Source: Parascedosporium putredinis
Taxonomy: Eukaryota; Ascomycota; Sordariomycetes; Microascales; Microascaceae
Direction: 5' to 3'
DNA length: 64,000 bases
NCBI GenBank assembly: GCA_949357655.1
Contig: CASHTG010000001.1
Coordinates: 124,001 to 188,000, forward strand
In this document: in pieces, positions 48,901 to 62,300 of the stretch
Layout: every line of letters begins with the position of its first letter
Numbering within the stretch: the stretch's first letter is position 1
Position numbers and translations under genes: made by a program
The notes under the pieces: generated by a model
What the model was told of the DNA's origin: nothing
The model's database searches: none
Seen by the model: only the letters and a program-made list of their open reading frames with translations

Positions 48901-49719
48901 CATCGTATCTCCTCCCTCACAAACCGGGTGCACCTTACGGATTGAACATGCAACACCTTGCAACCTAAGCAAAACCGTGGTACGACGGGCCAATCTCACC
49001 CTCTAAAGTACTTGTCGAGAGCGCGCTTGTTGGTGTGTCAGTTACTTTTGATGTACTGAGTTACTTAGGACCATTGACGGCTTTCCTGGTCACAATTCTG
49101 TCGGTTGAAGCTCAATACAAGTAGCTTCGCTAGCCCGCTTTGAAGGCGCCAACATGACGTTATTAGGTCCAAGGGCGGGGTTTGATCGTTTGAAACTGAG
49201 GGCCTGGGCCCCAAACGGTCAACTAGTCGGGCCTGCTTGCCCCATGCTCAAACACTCCGTGCTAAATTTGCCTGTCGAATTAATTTGCAGGCGCACTACA
49301 AGTACGGTCCTCGTCAAGTCCCAAGTGATCAATCGTGAATAGGAGAATCGCCGACATACTAATACACTGAAAGCCTGAGGATTTCACTACTGAAATTCCC
49401 TCATAACCCCCTCTTTCTGTTGCTACATTTCGTCCATGCTGCCAGCTTGTTTGGGCCAACCTTGCGTTGCAAGCGCTACTTCCAAGTTCATGACTTAAAT
49501 AAGTTCACCTTAGATAGCCAATTCTATTCTGCTGTGGATGGATGTTTCACCTTGAAGAAAACAACAAATGACAAGAAGATCATTTTGGATTCATCTACCG
49601 CAAGTCTCTTCCCCAATTACTCTTCCAGTCGCATCTTTGAAGCAATTTGATCTTCAAGGTGGCGCGGGCGTCTCCGAATCGAGGAGGATAGAATCAATGC
49701 GCCGAGTAAAGTTTAGTGG

Positions 49720-49735
49720 TACAAGTACCTCGGTA
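49720..49735. repeat. Fused palindromes TACAAGTA and TACCTCGGTA
   Basis: The two motifs overlap by sharing TA, giving a 16 bp composite in the second desert. Confidence 0.85.
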
Positions 49736-51442
49736 CTCAGTGATTGCAACAGGAAGGTGGCGAGTCAACTTAGCCTTGGAACCTCCGCTAGGTAGTGGCT
49801 TCAAGCACGGCTCTCAAGGGCATGACCGATTCCTGACAAGGGGTTGATGCCGACACCCACCACTGAGAATCGGGTGTCTCTCTTTCTTCGAAGCCTACAG
49901 ACGAGGAGGATTGGGCCAATCCCGGCGCCGGCCGCATTAGACCGAAACGCGGCCCTGGAGGTGAGAGGGACCACCCGTCATGCTCAGCCACCGGAGGACG
50001 CGCTTTATCCTTGCCTGCAGGAGGGCGGGCTGGGCTTTCCCTCTCGGCGCCATCGCCCGTTTATGGGTGCTAGGCAATAGATTGGTGATTGAGACGGAGT
50101 TGGGGCCCGTGGCCCATAATATTTCACTGGTGCTTTGTCAACTGACCTGCTTTTTCGGTTAATAGGTAACGAATGACCACAACAGACAACCCAATAAAAC
50201 GGTGGAGTATGAAGCCGATTGAAAGACAACAGAAGTGTGGAAAACATCCATGCACACAAGCGGCCGGGCTCGCTCAAGAATTCCAACCATCATGATCTGT
50301 CTCCCGTTAAAAAGTATCGAGTTTATCTGTGAAGCATCTCTGGGACGTTGTGTCAACATCCATAGATGCACGCACATATTGCTTTGTTGCTGGCCGGCAG
50401 GGGTGTGTCCGTGTGGGGGACGATGTGCCCTGGTGCAGTGCCACTCACCCCGGACAACAAGGAACAGAGGGAGATGATTTCCACCCATGTGCAACGCCAA
50501 GTTCTGGCGCCCTGTTGACATCGGGAAAGGTATGGTCACCTTTCGTAAGCCGCTGGTCGAGTCTCCAGGTTGGAGATCACAGTAAAACCCTCTCTCACAT
50601 TTCCTTGATGCTGCTCAAGAGTAGGTTTCTTCTTATTCAGATGTTTAATGCTCATTTGTTGACGAAGGCCAAATTGAATCCCGAGCCTCGACATTCGCCG
50701 AAACCAGCTGTCTGGGTCTCAAAGGAGGTAGGAGGTGGAATGCGAGACTGGAAGACGAGGCTTGGGAGGGACAGGGCATTTTTGGACGAAGACAATGGAT
50801 CAGTCTCCAGTCTCATCCGAAAATCCCTTTTGAACGATATATACTATGTGGAACGCGGAAGAACCCCCCACCACCAACAAACAAAAGGAGGGAAAAAACC
50901 CCCAGCCGCCACCACCACCACCAGTCTCGCCTGGCTCGGAACGCTCAAAAGCAAATGCGACTCATCAATCGTACCATTCCTGAGTGTGTCCATTTTTCGC
51001 TCTTAGCGGGCTGAAGGAGAAGGCAAACAGGGGTTGGTGGGCTCAGGGACGATGGAGGGGATCTAATGTACCGCTTGTACACTCCACTACTTGACTACTT
51101 GGCTACCTTGACTTCCAAGCAATCAATATCTCGGTATGGAGTAGCTGTCTTTGGCGAATGTGCGGCGAGGTCGTCAATTCAACACTGACGTTTTGGTGCC
51201 ACTTTGCCACGTAATATATTTTATCAAATTCAACCCTTCGACGTTTGCCTCAAAACGGGGCTATCCGCTTGCTGTTACTTCATGGGTTACACTGATGGTG
51301 CTGCTTCCTGCTTAGATCGAACCAGCCACTTTTGACAGAAGAAGATTGGATCAATTGTCTTGGGGGAAATCAAGCCTGGTACTTGCATCGCTGTCGTTAG
51401 TGCCTGAGGGTGCATGAAAAGCGGTCACCTTTTTTTTCTTTC

Positions 51443-51460
51443 TTTTTTTTTTTTTTTTTT
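51443..51460. repeat. T18 homopolymer tract
   Basis: Uninterrupted T run, preceded by T8 and T3 runs from 51430. Intergenic. Confidence 0.85.
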
Positions 51461-51742
51461 GGCTGGGAGGAGGTGTGGTTTCACCTGCATTTCCCTCCTT
51501 GAGGGGCCTAAAACCGTCGAGCCACCCAAACTCTACTAGTATTCTCACCTTCCTGGAATACCAAACGGAAATACTTCGTATCTCCACCCGATTCGAAGGA
51601 GCGCCAGCACTAGCAGTCTCACATCCGCACACGCACGCGCACGAGGACAAAAGGGGACGTTGATGGCCATTAATATGGCAGCCAACCTGAAGTAATGGAG
51701 CCCCCTTTTTCACTCCTTGACGATGGAATAGACAATCCATTG

Positions 51743-51762
51743 TACGAAGTATTTACTTCGTA
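51743..51762. repeat. Perfect hairpin TACGAAGTA-TT-TACTTCGTA
   Basis: Two copies of the 9-mer in opposite orientation with a 2 bp spacer. A 9 bp stem can form on either strand. Confidence 0.9.
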
Positions 51763-54251
51763 TATGTTGGATAAAAAGGAACAACGTTTTCAAGCTATTT
51801 TATTTCTCTTTCTCCCCGTTTCCTTGGGTGGACTTCCTTACTTCACACCTCTACCTCGGTACAGGAGTCTGAGAATACATTTTCTTAAACCCCAGGCTTG
51901 TCGTCTGCAGATCAAGAAAGACCTAACTATCAGCACTTGCTGCAGGATAAAGAAGTTGTATGGAACAGATGCATCTAGAAGGTAAACGATGAGGTATGGG
52001 TGCGACCTAAGCCTTTGTATCTTTCTTTTCTTTTTCTTTTCTTTTATTTTTATACAATTATGTTTTACATTTTTCTTGGTCATTTCTTTTTTCCCTTTCC
52101 ACAATACTGCAGACTGGATTGAAAGAAGCCTGAGGAGAAAGGGGGAGAGAGAGAGAGGGAATCGCCCGCTAACTCTGACCTAAACATATAATCACATACG
52201 CTCACTTTCACTCACTTGAATAGCGAAACATCCTACAAACACACATTCGGCATACAGTCCGGCCGCTTCTTAACTCTTAGAAATGGAGTTATAATATATA
52301 AGTATCATCCGCCTTGATCCGGACTAAGATGTCTCGAGTTTTGACGATCCTCGAGTATCTTCGCAAAACAAAGCACAGTGGTGTGTGCGTGAGTTCCATC
52401 GTTTAGAATGAAGACCAATGGCGCCCCCTGCCCCAGTCCTTCCTAGCTATCGAAAGAGAAGGGACAAATGTCGACCCTCCCTTACTACTTCAGGAGGAGT
52501 AAGAAAAATAAAACATCTGGGTTCATCGCATTTAACATTTTCCTCGGATAAGTAAAAGGAAGAAAGAAAAGCGCCGCCAAAAAGATTAGTCGATTAACTT
52601 CACTTCAGTTGCTTGACCCGCCCGCCATCCCACAGCCTGTTGTTCAAAAGAACCTGAGTTTCTAAACCGTTTTCAGCGGTGGTACCTGCGAGCCGAGTCA
52701 GTCGTTCGTCACTTCATCATTGTCAACGGGCATCATTCATGTTCCGTCCCTTCCTCAAACCCGAGCCACTGAGGGAACAAGCTGTGGCATACCTGAGCCT
52801 GATGAATTGCAAGGGGTGTGGTTGTTTTGCAATTCCCGCGGCCGGCACTTTAATTCACGAGTCCCCACTCCCTCAAGCCCAAGGGGCATCAGTTGATTGT
52901 AGTGACTTGGTCCGGATCGTGCACCTTGCCGGGCCGAAGACCTGAACTCGCTTCGAGTCACGATGCTCTGGAACCATGCAGATGGAAGTGGCTGGCCCCC
53001 GTTGATCTCCAGCCGTCACTTAACTCGGGAACTGGAGAAACTAGAAAAATTGTGTTGAGTGGACCGTATTTTCAGTCATGGGCCTCCAAGCATTGATCAC
53101 ACCCACCAAGCCCCTTGGCAGGCTAACCTAGGCCGCCCCCGACCTATCACATTATGCTATGTGAGTCTCGAAGGTGATTTCACTGGAAGGAAACATTAGC
53201 CTGTCAAGACTGTACCTACCTCGGTATACCGCTGAGGCTGGCAATGCACAACACAAGATCGCGTCCTTGAACCCCACTCCTCCCAGTCCTCTTTGGACCT
53301 GAAGAAATTTCCCGGGCAAAGTACAAACCTCCCACGGAACCTTTGAATAGGGCGATGATTTCCTCCCTTGAGAACTTTGTTGCTAACACGAACGGCGAGG
53401 CCTTAGCATCGCGTTAGCGCCAAACGATGGCAGAGGCCATGCCATATGCCACACCAGTCTCGTCCGTGACCGCCTGCTTCTTTGGTTGTTTGCAACTATG
53501 AGTAGAATCGGGCTCCATCTAAACAATCCAGTGCAGCATCCAACCAAGGATTGAAAGGACAAGGGTTATTCGTCAGACACTAGTTCTCTGATGCCCCAGC
53601 TCGTTGAGAGAGCCAGGGAAACGCCGAATTGGGAAGGAGAAGGGTCGGGATTGGATTCGGTCGAAAGTATCAAGCGCTGAGCTTTTCTACTTGTAGCTTC
53701 AATGTTGCCTGGCAAGACTGGGGGCGACTTGCTGGAGGTAAGACGAGCAACCCCCCAAATCTGTTTAGCTTCCGGTTGCCAGTCCTCAGAGGGCGCGACA
53801 AGCAAGACAGGGTTCCAGGCGTGGATGAGACCTTTGAGCTATATCGAAGTACCAACTGGGTGGCTTTTAGTGGATATTTGCGCTGTCGGAGCTATGGATC
53901 AAGAATGGATCAACCAGCTTGAGCCCCGTTCCGCGGTTGTTGAAGGTACACACTTTGTATGTGGTATTACAAGTAGTGGGCTCAGTTAGTGGCGCTGGTT
54001 CAGTGGATCAACCCCTGCCGGCAGGATGGGAACTCTGTCCTTTCAGGCAAGGAGACAAGCTGGTGGGCACGAGGTGCGAAATTTGAGCCATTTGCTCTCT
54101 TCCTCCACGTCATCCCTCCTTCTCGCTTTCCCCTTCCCTCCCTTGACAAGCCCCACCCCCTTTCGCTCGACCCCCGCACAATCAACGGTGACTGGACTTA
54201 TCCCTCACCCATTCCCCAGTTCCTCAGGCTAGACTCCGCAAGAGCCTATCG

Positions 54252-54266
54252 TACTTGTACTTCGTA
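54252..54266. repeat. Fused palindromes TACTTGTA and TACTTCGTA
   Basis: The motifs overlap by two bases, a second example of motifs joined through a shared TA. Confidence 0.85.
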
Positions 54267-57200
54267 CTACCTTCCCTCCAAGTTATGGAACGAGATGTCT
54301 TGAGAGACCCAGGCAGTTGGCAGGCCTCCTACATTTCTCTCCCATGGACCAATGCTATTACAGCTTTCGCCTGTGCGTCACGACTTGACTTCGGCGAGAG
54401 GCGATCGGCGTTTTTCCTTCTGCATCGTGCCTGTATGATCTATGACCACCCCACCCCACCCCACCTCTTGGTCCGTTACCTTACATACGCCCCTGTGCCT
54501 CGAAAGTGAAGAGCCGGATCACGGCCTTATTTCGCACGCTGTCTTCCTGCCTCTGGATTGCCCTTTGTGGAGAGGCCGTCTGTTCGCTCAGTGTCAATGC
54601 AGGAAACGTATCACCCATCAATGAGTGTTTCGGGGGAAGGGCCGCTCAATGGAACTGAATGTCCAAGGCCACAACAGTTGCAAGTAGGGTCTTCAGAAAG
54701 TGGAATGCGCCAGAGGGAAGAGACGATCTTGGTGGGTATCCGGGACAGGGCGGCGGCGGAGGTGGAAGGTCGTCTAAGAGAAAGGAAAAGGGGAAACGTG
54801 AAGAAGGCCTTCGGGGAGCTTGATCACTCAGATATTGGGATAGTGCCATACTCGCTTCCTTCAGAAAGTTTGCAATTCATGATCAACGGAGGAGGGTGCA
54901 TTCTAGAGATTTTTCGGCCAATCTCAAGGCTCGGGAATCAGGAAGCGTCCGAGTGAAACCAGGATGGTCTATCACCAAAGGGCCTAGATTCAAATTGCTT
55001 TGTTAACACCGGTGGACGGAGGATTCAGGCCTGCACTGGCGGCTGAGTGTCTGGAGGCTGGCTTTAGTCCTTCCAAGCAGGCCTTTCCCGTCTGGAGGGT
55101 GGATCCCACGGAAAGAGGACCAGTGGAGTGTGGTGGGGACCGTCGGGCGGGAAACGCTAAGAGATTGGTGACCCAAAAAGCGGGTTTCGGGATAAGTACG
55201 TTCAAAAATTGGACAAGCAGCCCTAAGTTGTTCCGGAAAAGAGCGGGGCCACGATGTCTGGTTGTGTCTGAAAAAGGTAGGGGTGGAAAATAGAAAGGGG
55301 GAGAAGAAAAGAAAAGAAAGTCGGAGGGACACGACCCTTTCACCCTTGACCCCAGTCTGGCTCAGGGCGATGGTTGTTAGGTGGGATGTGGTTGGTTGGA
55401 TGAGCCGGGTGGCGGACTTCGCTTGCCACTGGCCGCTTCTTCCCTTCGATCATTGATGGCTTCTCAAGCCCGGGCCAAGTCAGGCCATCATTCTCACCTG
55501 GATAAAAGTGGGTGACAAAAGAGGGCCTGCAAAGACTCCTTGCTACCTAATATTCTCCATCCTTTGGTCACAATTCCCCCTGTACGCTCAGTTACAATCA
55601 GCGTCGCTTGCTTTGCGGTCCCGTTATTATTTTGCTTTCCACTTCATCAGATGTTCAACGACCCTCCCAACCAGATATTGGGTGAGGCTTAGTGGGGGCT
55701 TGGGGGCATACAAGTCGACGCCAAGGCCTGAAGAAGCATTGGGTCAATCACTCGTCAATGGCGTTCCGGTGCCCACGCAAACTCGAAACCCAATGCTCAT
55801 AATATGGAACTTGTCAAGTTGCTCGGCAGTGACAGGAGTAATAAATTCAATTCCCCATTCTGAGAATCCCCCAACCGTATCAGGTTAGGATAACGGAAGG
55901 CATGGCAGAAAGGGAAGGCCTACCAAACCCCGCCTCACGCTGGCATGGATATGTATGTAGAAGTATCTGGGTCACAATATTGCATTGCTTTTAACAAAGT
56001 ATTGTCCGTTTTCAGCGCAGTTGGAGTCAAACAATGCCGCTGGACCATAACAGGCGAATTACACTAGACCATTACCCCATCAGTAGTGCTTCATATTATT
56101 CGTCTATCAAAGACGGTGGGCGACCCTTTCTCACAGATCTAAGCAAGGACAGAACACGAGGATGCAGAATAAACGATCAGTCTTGGCTTGGAGCCTCGAT
56201 ATGCCTCTGTAAGCTTAGCAAGTACTTCATGGCGAATCGGTGTTGGAATGAGAGTGCGATTATCCGTCGCGGCCCCATCACCAGTGAACTAGCTAGTCAA
56301 GAGCCACATAACCTTTCGCTTACCTCTCCAGCCCCATTGCCTTACAATTTGGTGCTCGTTCTAGGACAAACAAAGGGGTATTAGAGATTCGCGAACCCGT
56401 CTCGAAATGAGTTGATGTGCCGCCTTCCCGGCCAGAGTTCTGCTCAGCCGAAATCCTTTCAAAGAGGGCCTACAGATTTCGGGACTAGCCACTTTGAGCA
56501 TCCCACTGTGAGTTGCCAAGATGCCACTTGGAACACGCAGATCTATGTCTCGGGAAGGTGGAGTGCACACCTCATGGTCGAGTCTTCTATGTATTACCCT
56601 CCCTTTCGACTCGGAACGCAAAGTTCTTCAGTCCGCCCTCAAGCTCTCATTGACTGATGCCTCGCTTGCAGCCCAGCCCACACGCCCACATCAATTACGA
56701 AGTGGTTGTGTAGCGCTTCATCCAGTGCCCCAAGGTACCAGAATCTCTCATCTGGGGGACTTCTCCCAGGCATACTTGTAATTCCAACACACATCCTTGA
56801 ATGACCGAAAAGGTCGAGGCGCTACTATGCCGTAGGTTTGTAGGAAAACGGGGAAGGGTGGGAAATAGGATAAAGTAGCGGGCCATCCAAGCGTGGTTGA
56901 TCCTTTTCCTTCGTCAATACTCACTAGACAGAGACAGAAACGGAGGGTAAGCGACAATCAAGATCCCACGAAGAAGCAATCAAATTCATCGCCGGCCCAA
57001 CTCGCTTCAGCAATGGGATGAGAACCTGGAGAGCACCGGCCGGAGGCTGCTGGGGGTGTGTCTGTTGTGTGGGTGCACACCTACAAAGTACAAGTACAAA
57101 TGCGCAGGTGTGGTTAGCCTTCCAGCCTGCCTTACCTGGCGAAAAATCGTCCCCACAATTGCACATGGCACCTCCCGTCCCCTGGTAAACTCTCAATTAA

Positions 57201-59273
57201 CCCGGGCGCCTCATGCATCGACGACGATTCCATTACTCGTGCTGCCCGAAGAAAGTAGAAAGTAGGAGAAGACGTGCAGCGCTAAGACGATATGACTTTC
57301 AAATATTCAGGCCTAGAAGATGAAGCCCCTATCCAGCATGCGCCAATAACGTCTCAGCCTCGGGTCAGAACTCCTGTTGGCCTTCTGCGCATGTACTAGA
57401 CCATCAAACATCGAAAATGACGTGGAGGAGAGGGTGCTCGGGGTGGCCATCTGATGGGGGGGTCAACCTTCGCCTTCGGAGAGATCAATCTTGGAGGCTT
57501 GGTCGGGGGTGTGGTAGAAGGAGGTGCGGGGGTGGTTAGGCCAATCTGAGAAGGAGGCTTGGGGCAGCAGAATCGGCTGCATAGAATTGGCCGTACAACT
57601 AGGGTGCTCAAGCTCATAGACTCACCCTCTCTTCCAAATTTATCTTTCCCACCTTCTAGCCTGCATGATCCAGGAGGATTGAACTGGAGGGTGCTCGACT
57701 GCACCGGTAATTCAGTACCCTGTTCCCAACCCTTGTCTTTCGCCCATCTCTTGAATCAAACGATCTTGCCCTCTTACCGGTGATACTTGACTTGGACATG
57801 CACTCCACTCCAGCCACTAACAAACAAGAAGCACATGTTTCAAGCCCTGGGAGGCGACGCAGGCGAGGCCCAGACTTTCGAAAAACTTTCCACCTGGACC
57901 GCGGCAATCAACGTTCACGCCGCACATATCTTGCTCCGTTCTCGTCAGCCCTCAAAGGGATCCTTCAGTCTCGCCTAAGTCGGTAGGGTCAGGCCATCCG
58001 GGATCGACATCACACGAATACCAGATCTAGCCAAGGCCGTCGCAAGACAAGAACGAACAAGTTGTGCTCCGACCTTGCTTGTCCTCCTTGCGCACTATAG
58101 TATGAATTCCAACGCGCCCAAGTGTTTTGTGCCCCCATCGCGAGTTATTTCCATAATCACCCGCACACGCTCGTGGTAAGAGACTTCGTACCCTACAAGT
58201 AGGTATGTATGCTTTCTATCTACGCTGAATTAGCCAGACTTAGAAGTTTTGGTTATGAATGTTCGCTTAGGCCGGGCTAAGCACCTCGATAGAATAATGG
58301 ACGGCACCCCTCCCTCATGCCTCAAGCATCGCTCAAGGGGAGGAAGAGCGTTGTGTAGCTCCTTCATATAATGAACGCGCGAAAGCCTGAGAGGCGAGAC
58401 TTCTCAAATTCTACATAATCACAACCGAGAAGTACAAGTCTAATATTGAGGGTTGAGAACACCGATAAAAGTTATGGGCGGAGCTACACATTCAAATCTA
58501 AAATTTCGCCGGAGGGGACATGTCGTGTTTGGGTGCTCGAAAAAGGCGGAACAGGGAAAAGGGAGGGGGTCCATCCGTTCGAATTCCTCATGCATGAGTG
58601 TGAGGTCCCAGATCTCGAACCATCCTCCATTTTTGATCGAAGATTCCAACCATAATAATAGTTCGTGGCCAAATTTAGCGCTAACAAATGAGAGAAAGGA
58701 TTGGGGCAGAGTTTGCCCGCGTTTGGAGGGAAGGGGGCGTTGTTGCTTGAGTGTGCACGCATTTCCGATTCCTTCGCCCTCCCTTTCGGAGGAGTTCGCA
58801 AGCAACATGAAGCTGGGGGTTCTCGCGCGTGCTTCGAAAGGCATGGGGTGGGCAGCCAGAGAATTAGCGACCCTCCTGCGTCCAGGAGTAAATTGATCAG
58901 GTTAGCGGGTACAACTTCGCAGGCAGTTCTTGATCGTCGTTGGCAGAGCCTGCTCTTCGTACAAGTACAAGGGTCTTCACCTTCAGCCAGGTAAGTGACA
59001 AGGTACCTGTAATTCATGATAAGTTAAGGGGTGGGGGTGCATACAACCTTGGAAGTATGTGGGGTGGATTTGTGCCCTAGCGAAGTTCCACAGGTACACT
59101 AGATATTGCCCCCTTGATGTGGTGCCGAGCATGTCACCTTGCACTTGCCGCACAGGGCAAGCAGCCTCTGGGAGGGAAAAGGGCTCTTCCAGCAACTCAA
59201 TGCAACGTCAGGTCTTCACGTACCCGCTCGGTTCCTTCCAGCAACGATCCAGAAAGCCCTCTCCCTCGGGTGT

Positions 59274-59384
59274 GAGGCTGGCCGTTTCTCCAGAACTATC
59301 AACTAGGAACACACCCCCAATCGTTAGTCCGCTTGAGGCTGGCAGGCCGTTTCTCCAGAACCATCACCTGGGCACACCCCTCCC
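59274..59384 (+). repeat. Imperfect direct duplication, about 45 bp unit
   Basis: GAGGCTGG, CCGTTTCTCCAGAAC and an ACACACCCC-like end occur at 59274-59317 and again at 59335-59384. The second copy has a 4 bp insertion and a few substitutions; offset is about 61-65 bp. No coding role. Confidence 0.75.
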
Positions 59385-62300
59385 TGGTTGGTCGGAATTA
59401 CGGCGCCTGGTGGACATTGTCGTTTGACCTTCTTTTTCCTAAATGTTTTTCATCAGTCCTCCTCTCTCGCGTTGGGCGCGTCAAAGTGTCGCTGAACCCA
59501 GCGAGGCCGAGGCCTTGCTGGGAGCGTCATCGCTGCTCACAAGGTCTCCGCTCACACAGGCACGCCTTCAAGAATCACAAGTACATCGATTCGATCGGCC
59601 AAATCTTGCACTACTACCCTCCGAATAACTCTCGTACAGACTCATACCGTCCTCCCTTGGGACAGTGGAAACCTTGCGATGCTGAGAAAAAGAAACCCCC
59701 AAAAAGAAAAAGAGACCCAGGAAAAATCCCTTCTTCGCGAACGTGAAACTCTTAGCAGAACGTATTGGTGCTTTGTGATGCGGCCTCCTCCTCCCGCACC
59801 GCGGCCGTCTTCTAGTGGTGGGGATGTGGTGTTCCAATGGTTCTGGCTTCCGGTATGGCTCCGTTAGCGTGGCCGGTTCACAAACGCTAAAACGTCCTTT
59901 TCCGGTAAAGCCGCGATCAAGGATCTGCGGTCCCTGCTCTCAAGGGTTGACTGCGGACGAGAAATCCAAAACTGGATACCCTGTCGCCTTGACGGCGTTT
60001 CGATCACTCCTCAAATGGCGGTCGTACTCTTGCCCTCTTTGGGGGCACAAACCCCATGGCACACACGCACACAGACGGACACAGACTGTCACAGGGAGCT
60101 CAGGGAATCCGAGAGAGATCCTGAGGTATTTCGTACATTGATATCGCCCTCAAAGTCAGATCGAGGCGGGAAGAGCGGCGCACGAGCCACCTCCTCCTGT
60201 TGGTGAGCTGCGTTGTCTTTCGCGACCTTTCCGCTTCTCCAGTTTGCCATGCATCAAGATCAACTCACCCCCAAGACCAATTCACACCCAAGGTTACTTT
60301 TTCTCGGCATGGGTCTCATCCATCTCCAAGTGCCAAGTATTAGATTCCTTTGCCGTTCCAAATCACACAGGAAGAAAGTACAAGGATCTCACCCTATCAG
60401 TGCCCTCGCTGGTCATCGTAGCACCACTTGGCTACTATCTTGTAATAGTGGAGGGGGAAAAGTAAAGTGGCACCGGTCTTGCCAGTCATCTCGACCCCGT
60501 GTTGATCCGCCAGGTTCTCTCCGAGCCTAAACGGGGCTTCCTTTGACACTCCCAGAACGGAATCTTCGTTTCTGTTCATTGGATGATTACGTGCATACCA
60601 CATCAGCTCCCTCCAAGTACAAGCACCAAACCAACCGACTCACCCTTCCCCTCAGTGAACAGCGGGTTTGATCAGGAGCCAAGAGGAGACCCACTCACTG
60701 AGACACGCCCCCCTTTATAATACTTTTTAATACCTTTGCTCAGCGCCTTCTCAACGAGCTTGGTAATATTCCACGTTCACCATCTCGGTCCGACGCTGTT
60801 GCTGCCGTAGGTGATCGCTAATGATGATGCAGGTTACCACGCATTGATCCGCAACATGCCGGGTCGCAAGCACATCCGTCTTTGCAACCTCGGCAGCTCG
60901 TCGCGATATCCTGAGAAGGGTCTCTTTGAGGTGCACCCCTTGCTCAAAACGCCCAGTCCCTTGGGCACAGAGGCGCCTGTATATCGCCAACATTGTTCGC
61001 CGAATGAGGTTTTGGCGTGATGAAGCGGACAAGCAGGTGAGCTTGCCCGTCCGATTCCTGGCACACTTGTCTGCATGTGCTAGAGTCGAACATCCTCCCC
61101 AAGGTCATTAGCACGCGAATGGGCTGGGTCGGGGGAGTAAGAACATCAGCCGGCGTGGTTGAAGGTGTTGTGCCCGGTATCATTCAAGAGTGTCCGATGC
61201 ATTCAGCCCGTCTTAGCCACAATTTGGTTTGTATGAATGTGTATTGGCGAGCCGATGGGGCATGCTCAGAGGGCCTAGTGTTTCTTCTGGCGAGCAAGCA
61301 GGCAACGCGTCGGTGTCTGCGCGCGCCACTCGCAACCGAGGACAAGTGCCCTCACTGCGAGGCCTTACCTGCCAACCTGCAAAGATAGACCCCTGCCTGC
61401 CAATCTTTTTGTTCCAAGCCTCACTAATAAGAAGTGCCTCCGAGTAAAACTAGTTCTGGAGTCTGTCTATCTTTCTTTTTCTTCTTTTTCTTCTTTCTGA
61501 ATCACGATTGCAGCATCTAGTGTACGTTGCTTTTCACGAATGCTCAAGCTCCCCCTCCCCCAGCCTTCCTTCCCCTCAAATCCCGTCAAAGACAGTTGCG
61601 TTTGAGGTGCTTAGGCTTAGGCACCAGGCCCGCCCCAACCCTGTGGAAACTCCGGCTGCTGCTACCCGGAGCCGAGTGCCTCCTCAATCTATTGGCCACG
61701 AAGCATGGGTGGCAACATCTTGAACAGGTTGCATTGTGCTGTCTCGCTTCAATCTTCAGAGCGGATGCCGATTCGCATAACGCGCTCCCACGAAGGCAGT
61801 CTCTCAAGTTCGATGAACCGCGGCGGCTTTCCATCTCTGACGTGAAGTGGCTATAGGTGACATAGTCCAGAAAGTGCCTAGCTTAACCCACGCACACCCA
61901 CGAGCTACACTCCAAAACGAGCTACAAAGACAACACCCTCACCCCTTCTCTCATCCTACATATAATATGCACCCCAAGCGAGGCCCTCGTCAGAGCGTTG
62001 GCCATTTCGGTAATGGGATAATACGGGCAAGAAGGAAACACCAAGCTGGGCCCGATCGTCAGCAGGGGAGGCCGGTCGTGACCTGAGAGTCTGCATATTG
62101 GGGGAAGCAGCAAGCCATCCATGTTGGGTCATCCACATTCGGAGTTGATACCGCACCATGGTGCGCGAATGACCAAGCACACGTTTTTTGTCCTTTGGAC
62201 GCACCACCACAAAGGCAGGCAGGCGAACGACCCTACAGGTGGTGATGTCACCATGTCTCGGAAACATGGCTGGAACCCTGACGCTCGTACATGAATAGGT

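Noticed and set aside
50329..51006. 225-codon plus-strand frame in the second desert
   Set aside because: No recognisable motif, residue composition typical of untranslated DNA, and no splice partners; kept only as a possibility for frameshift-tolerant search.
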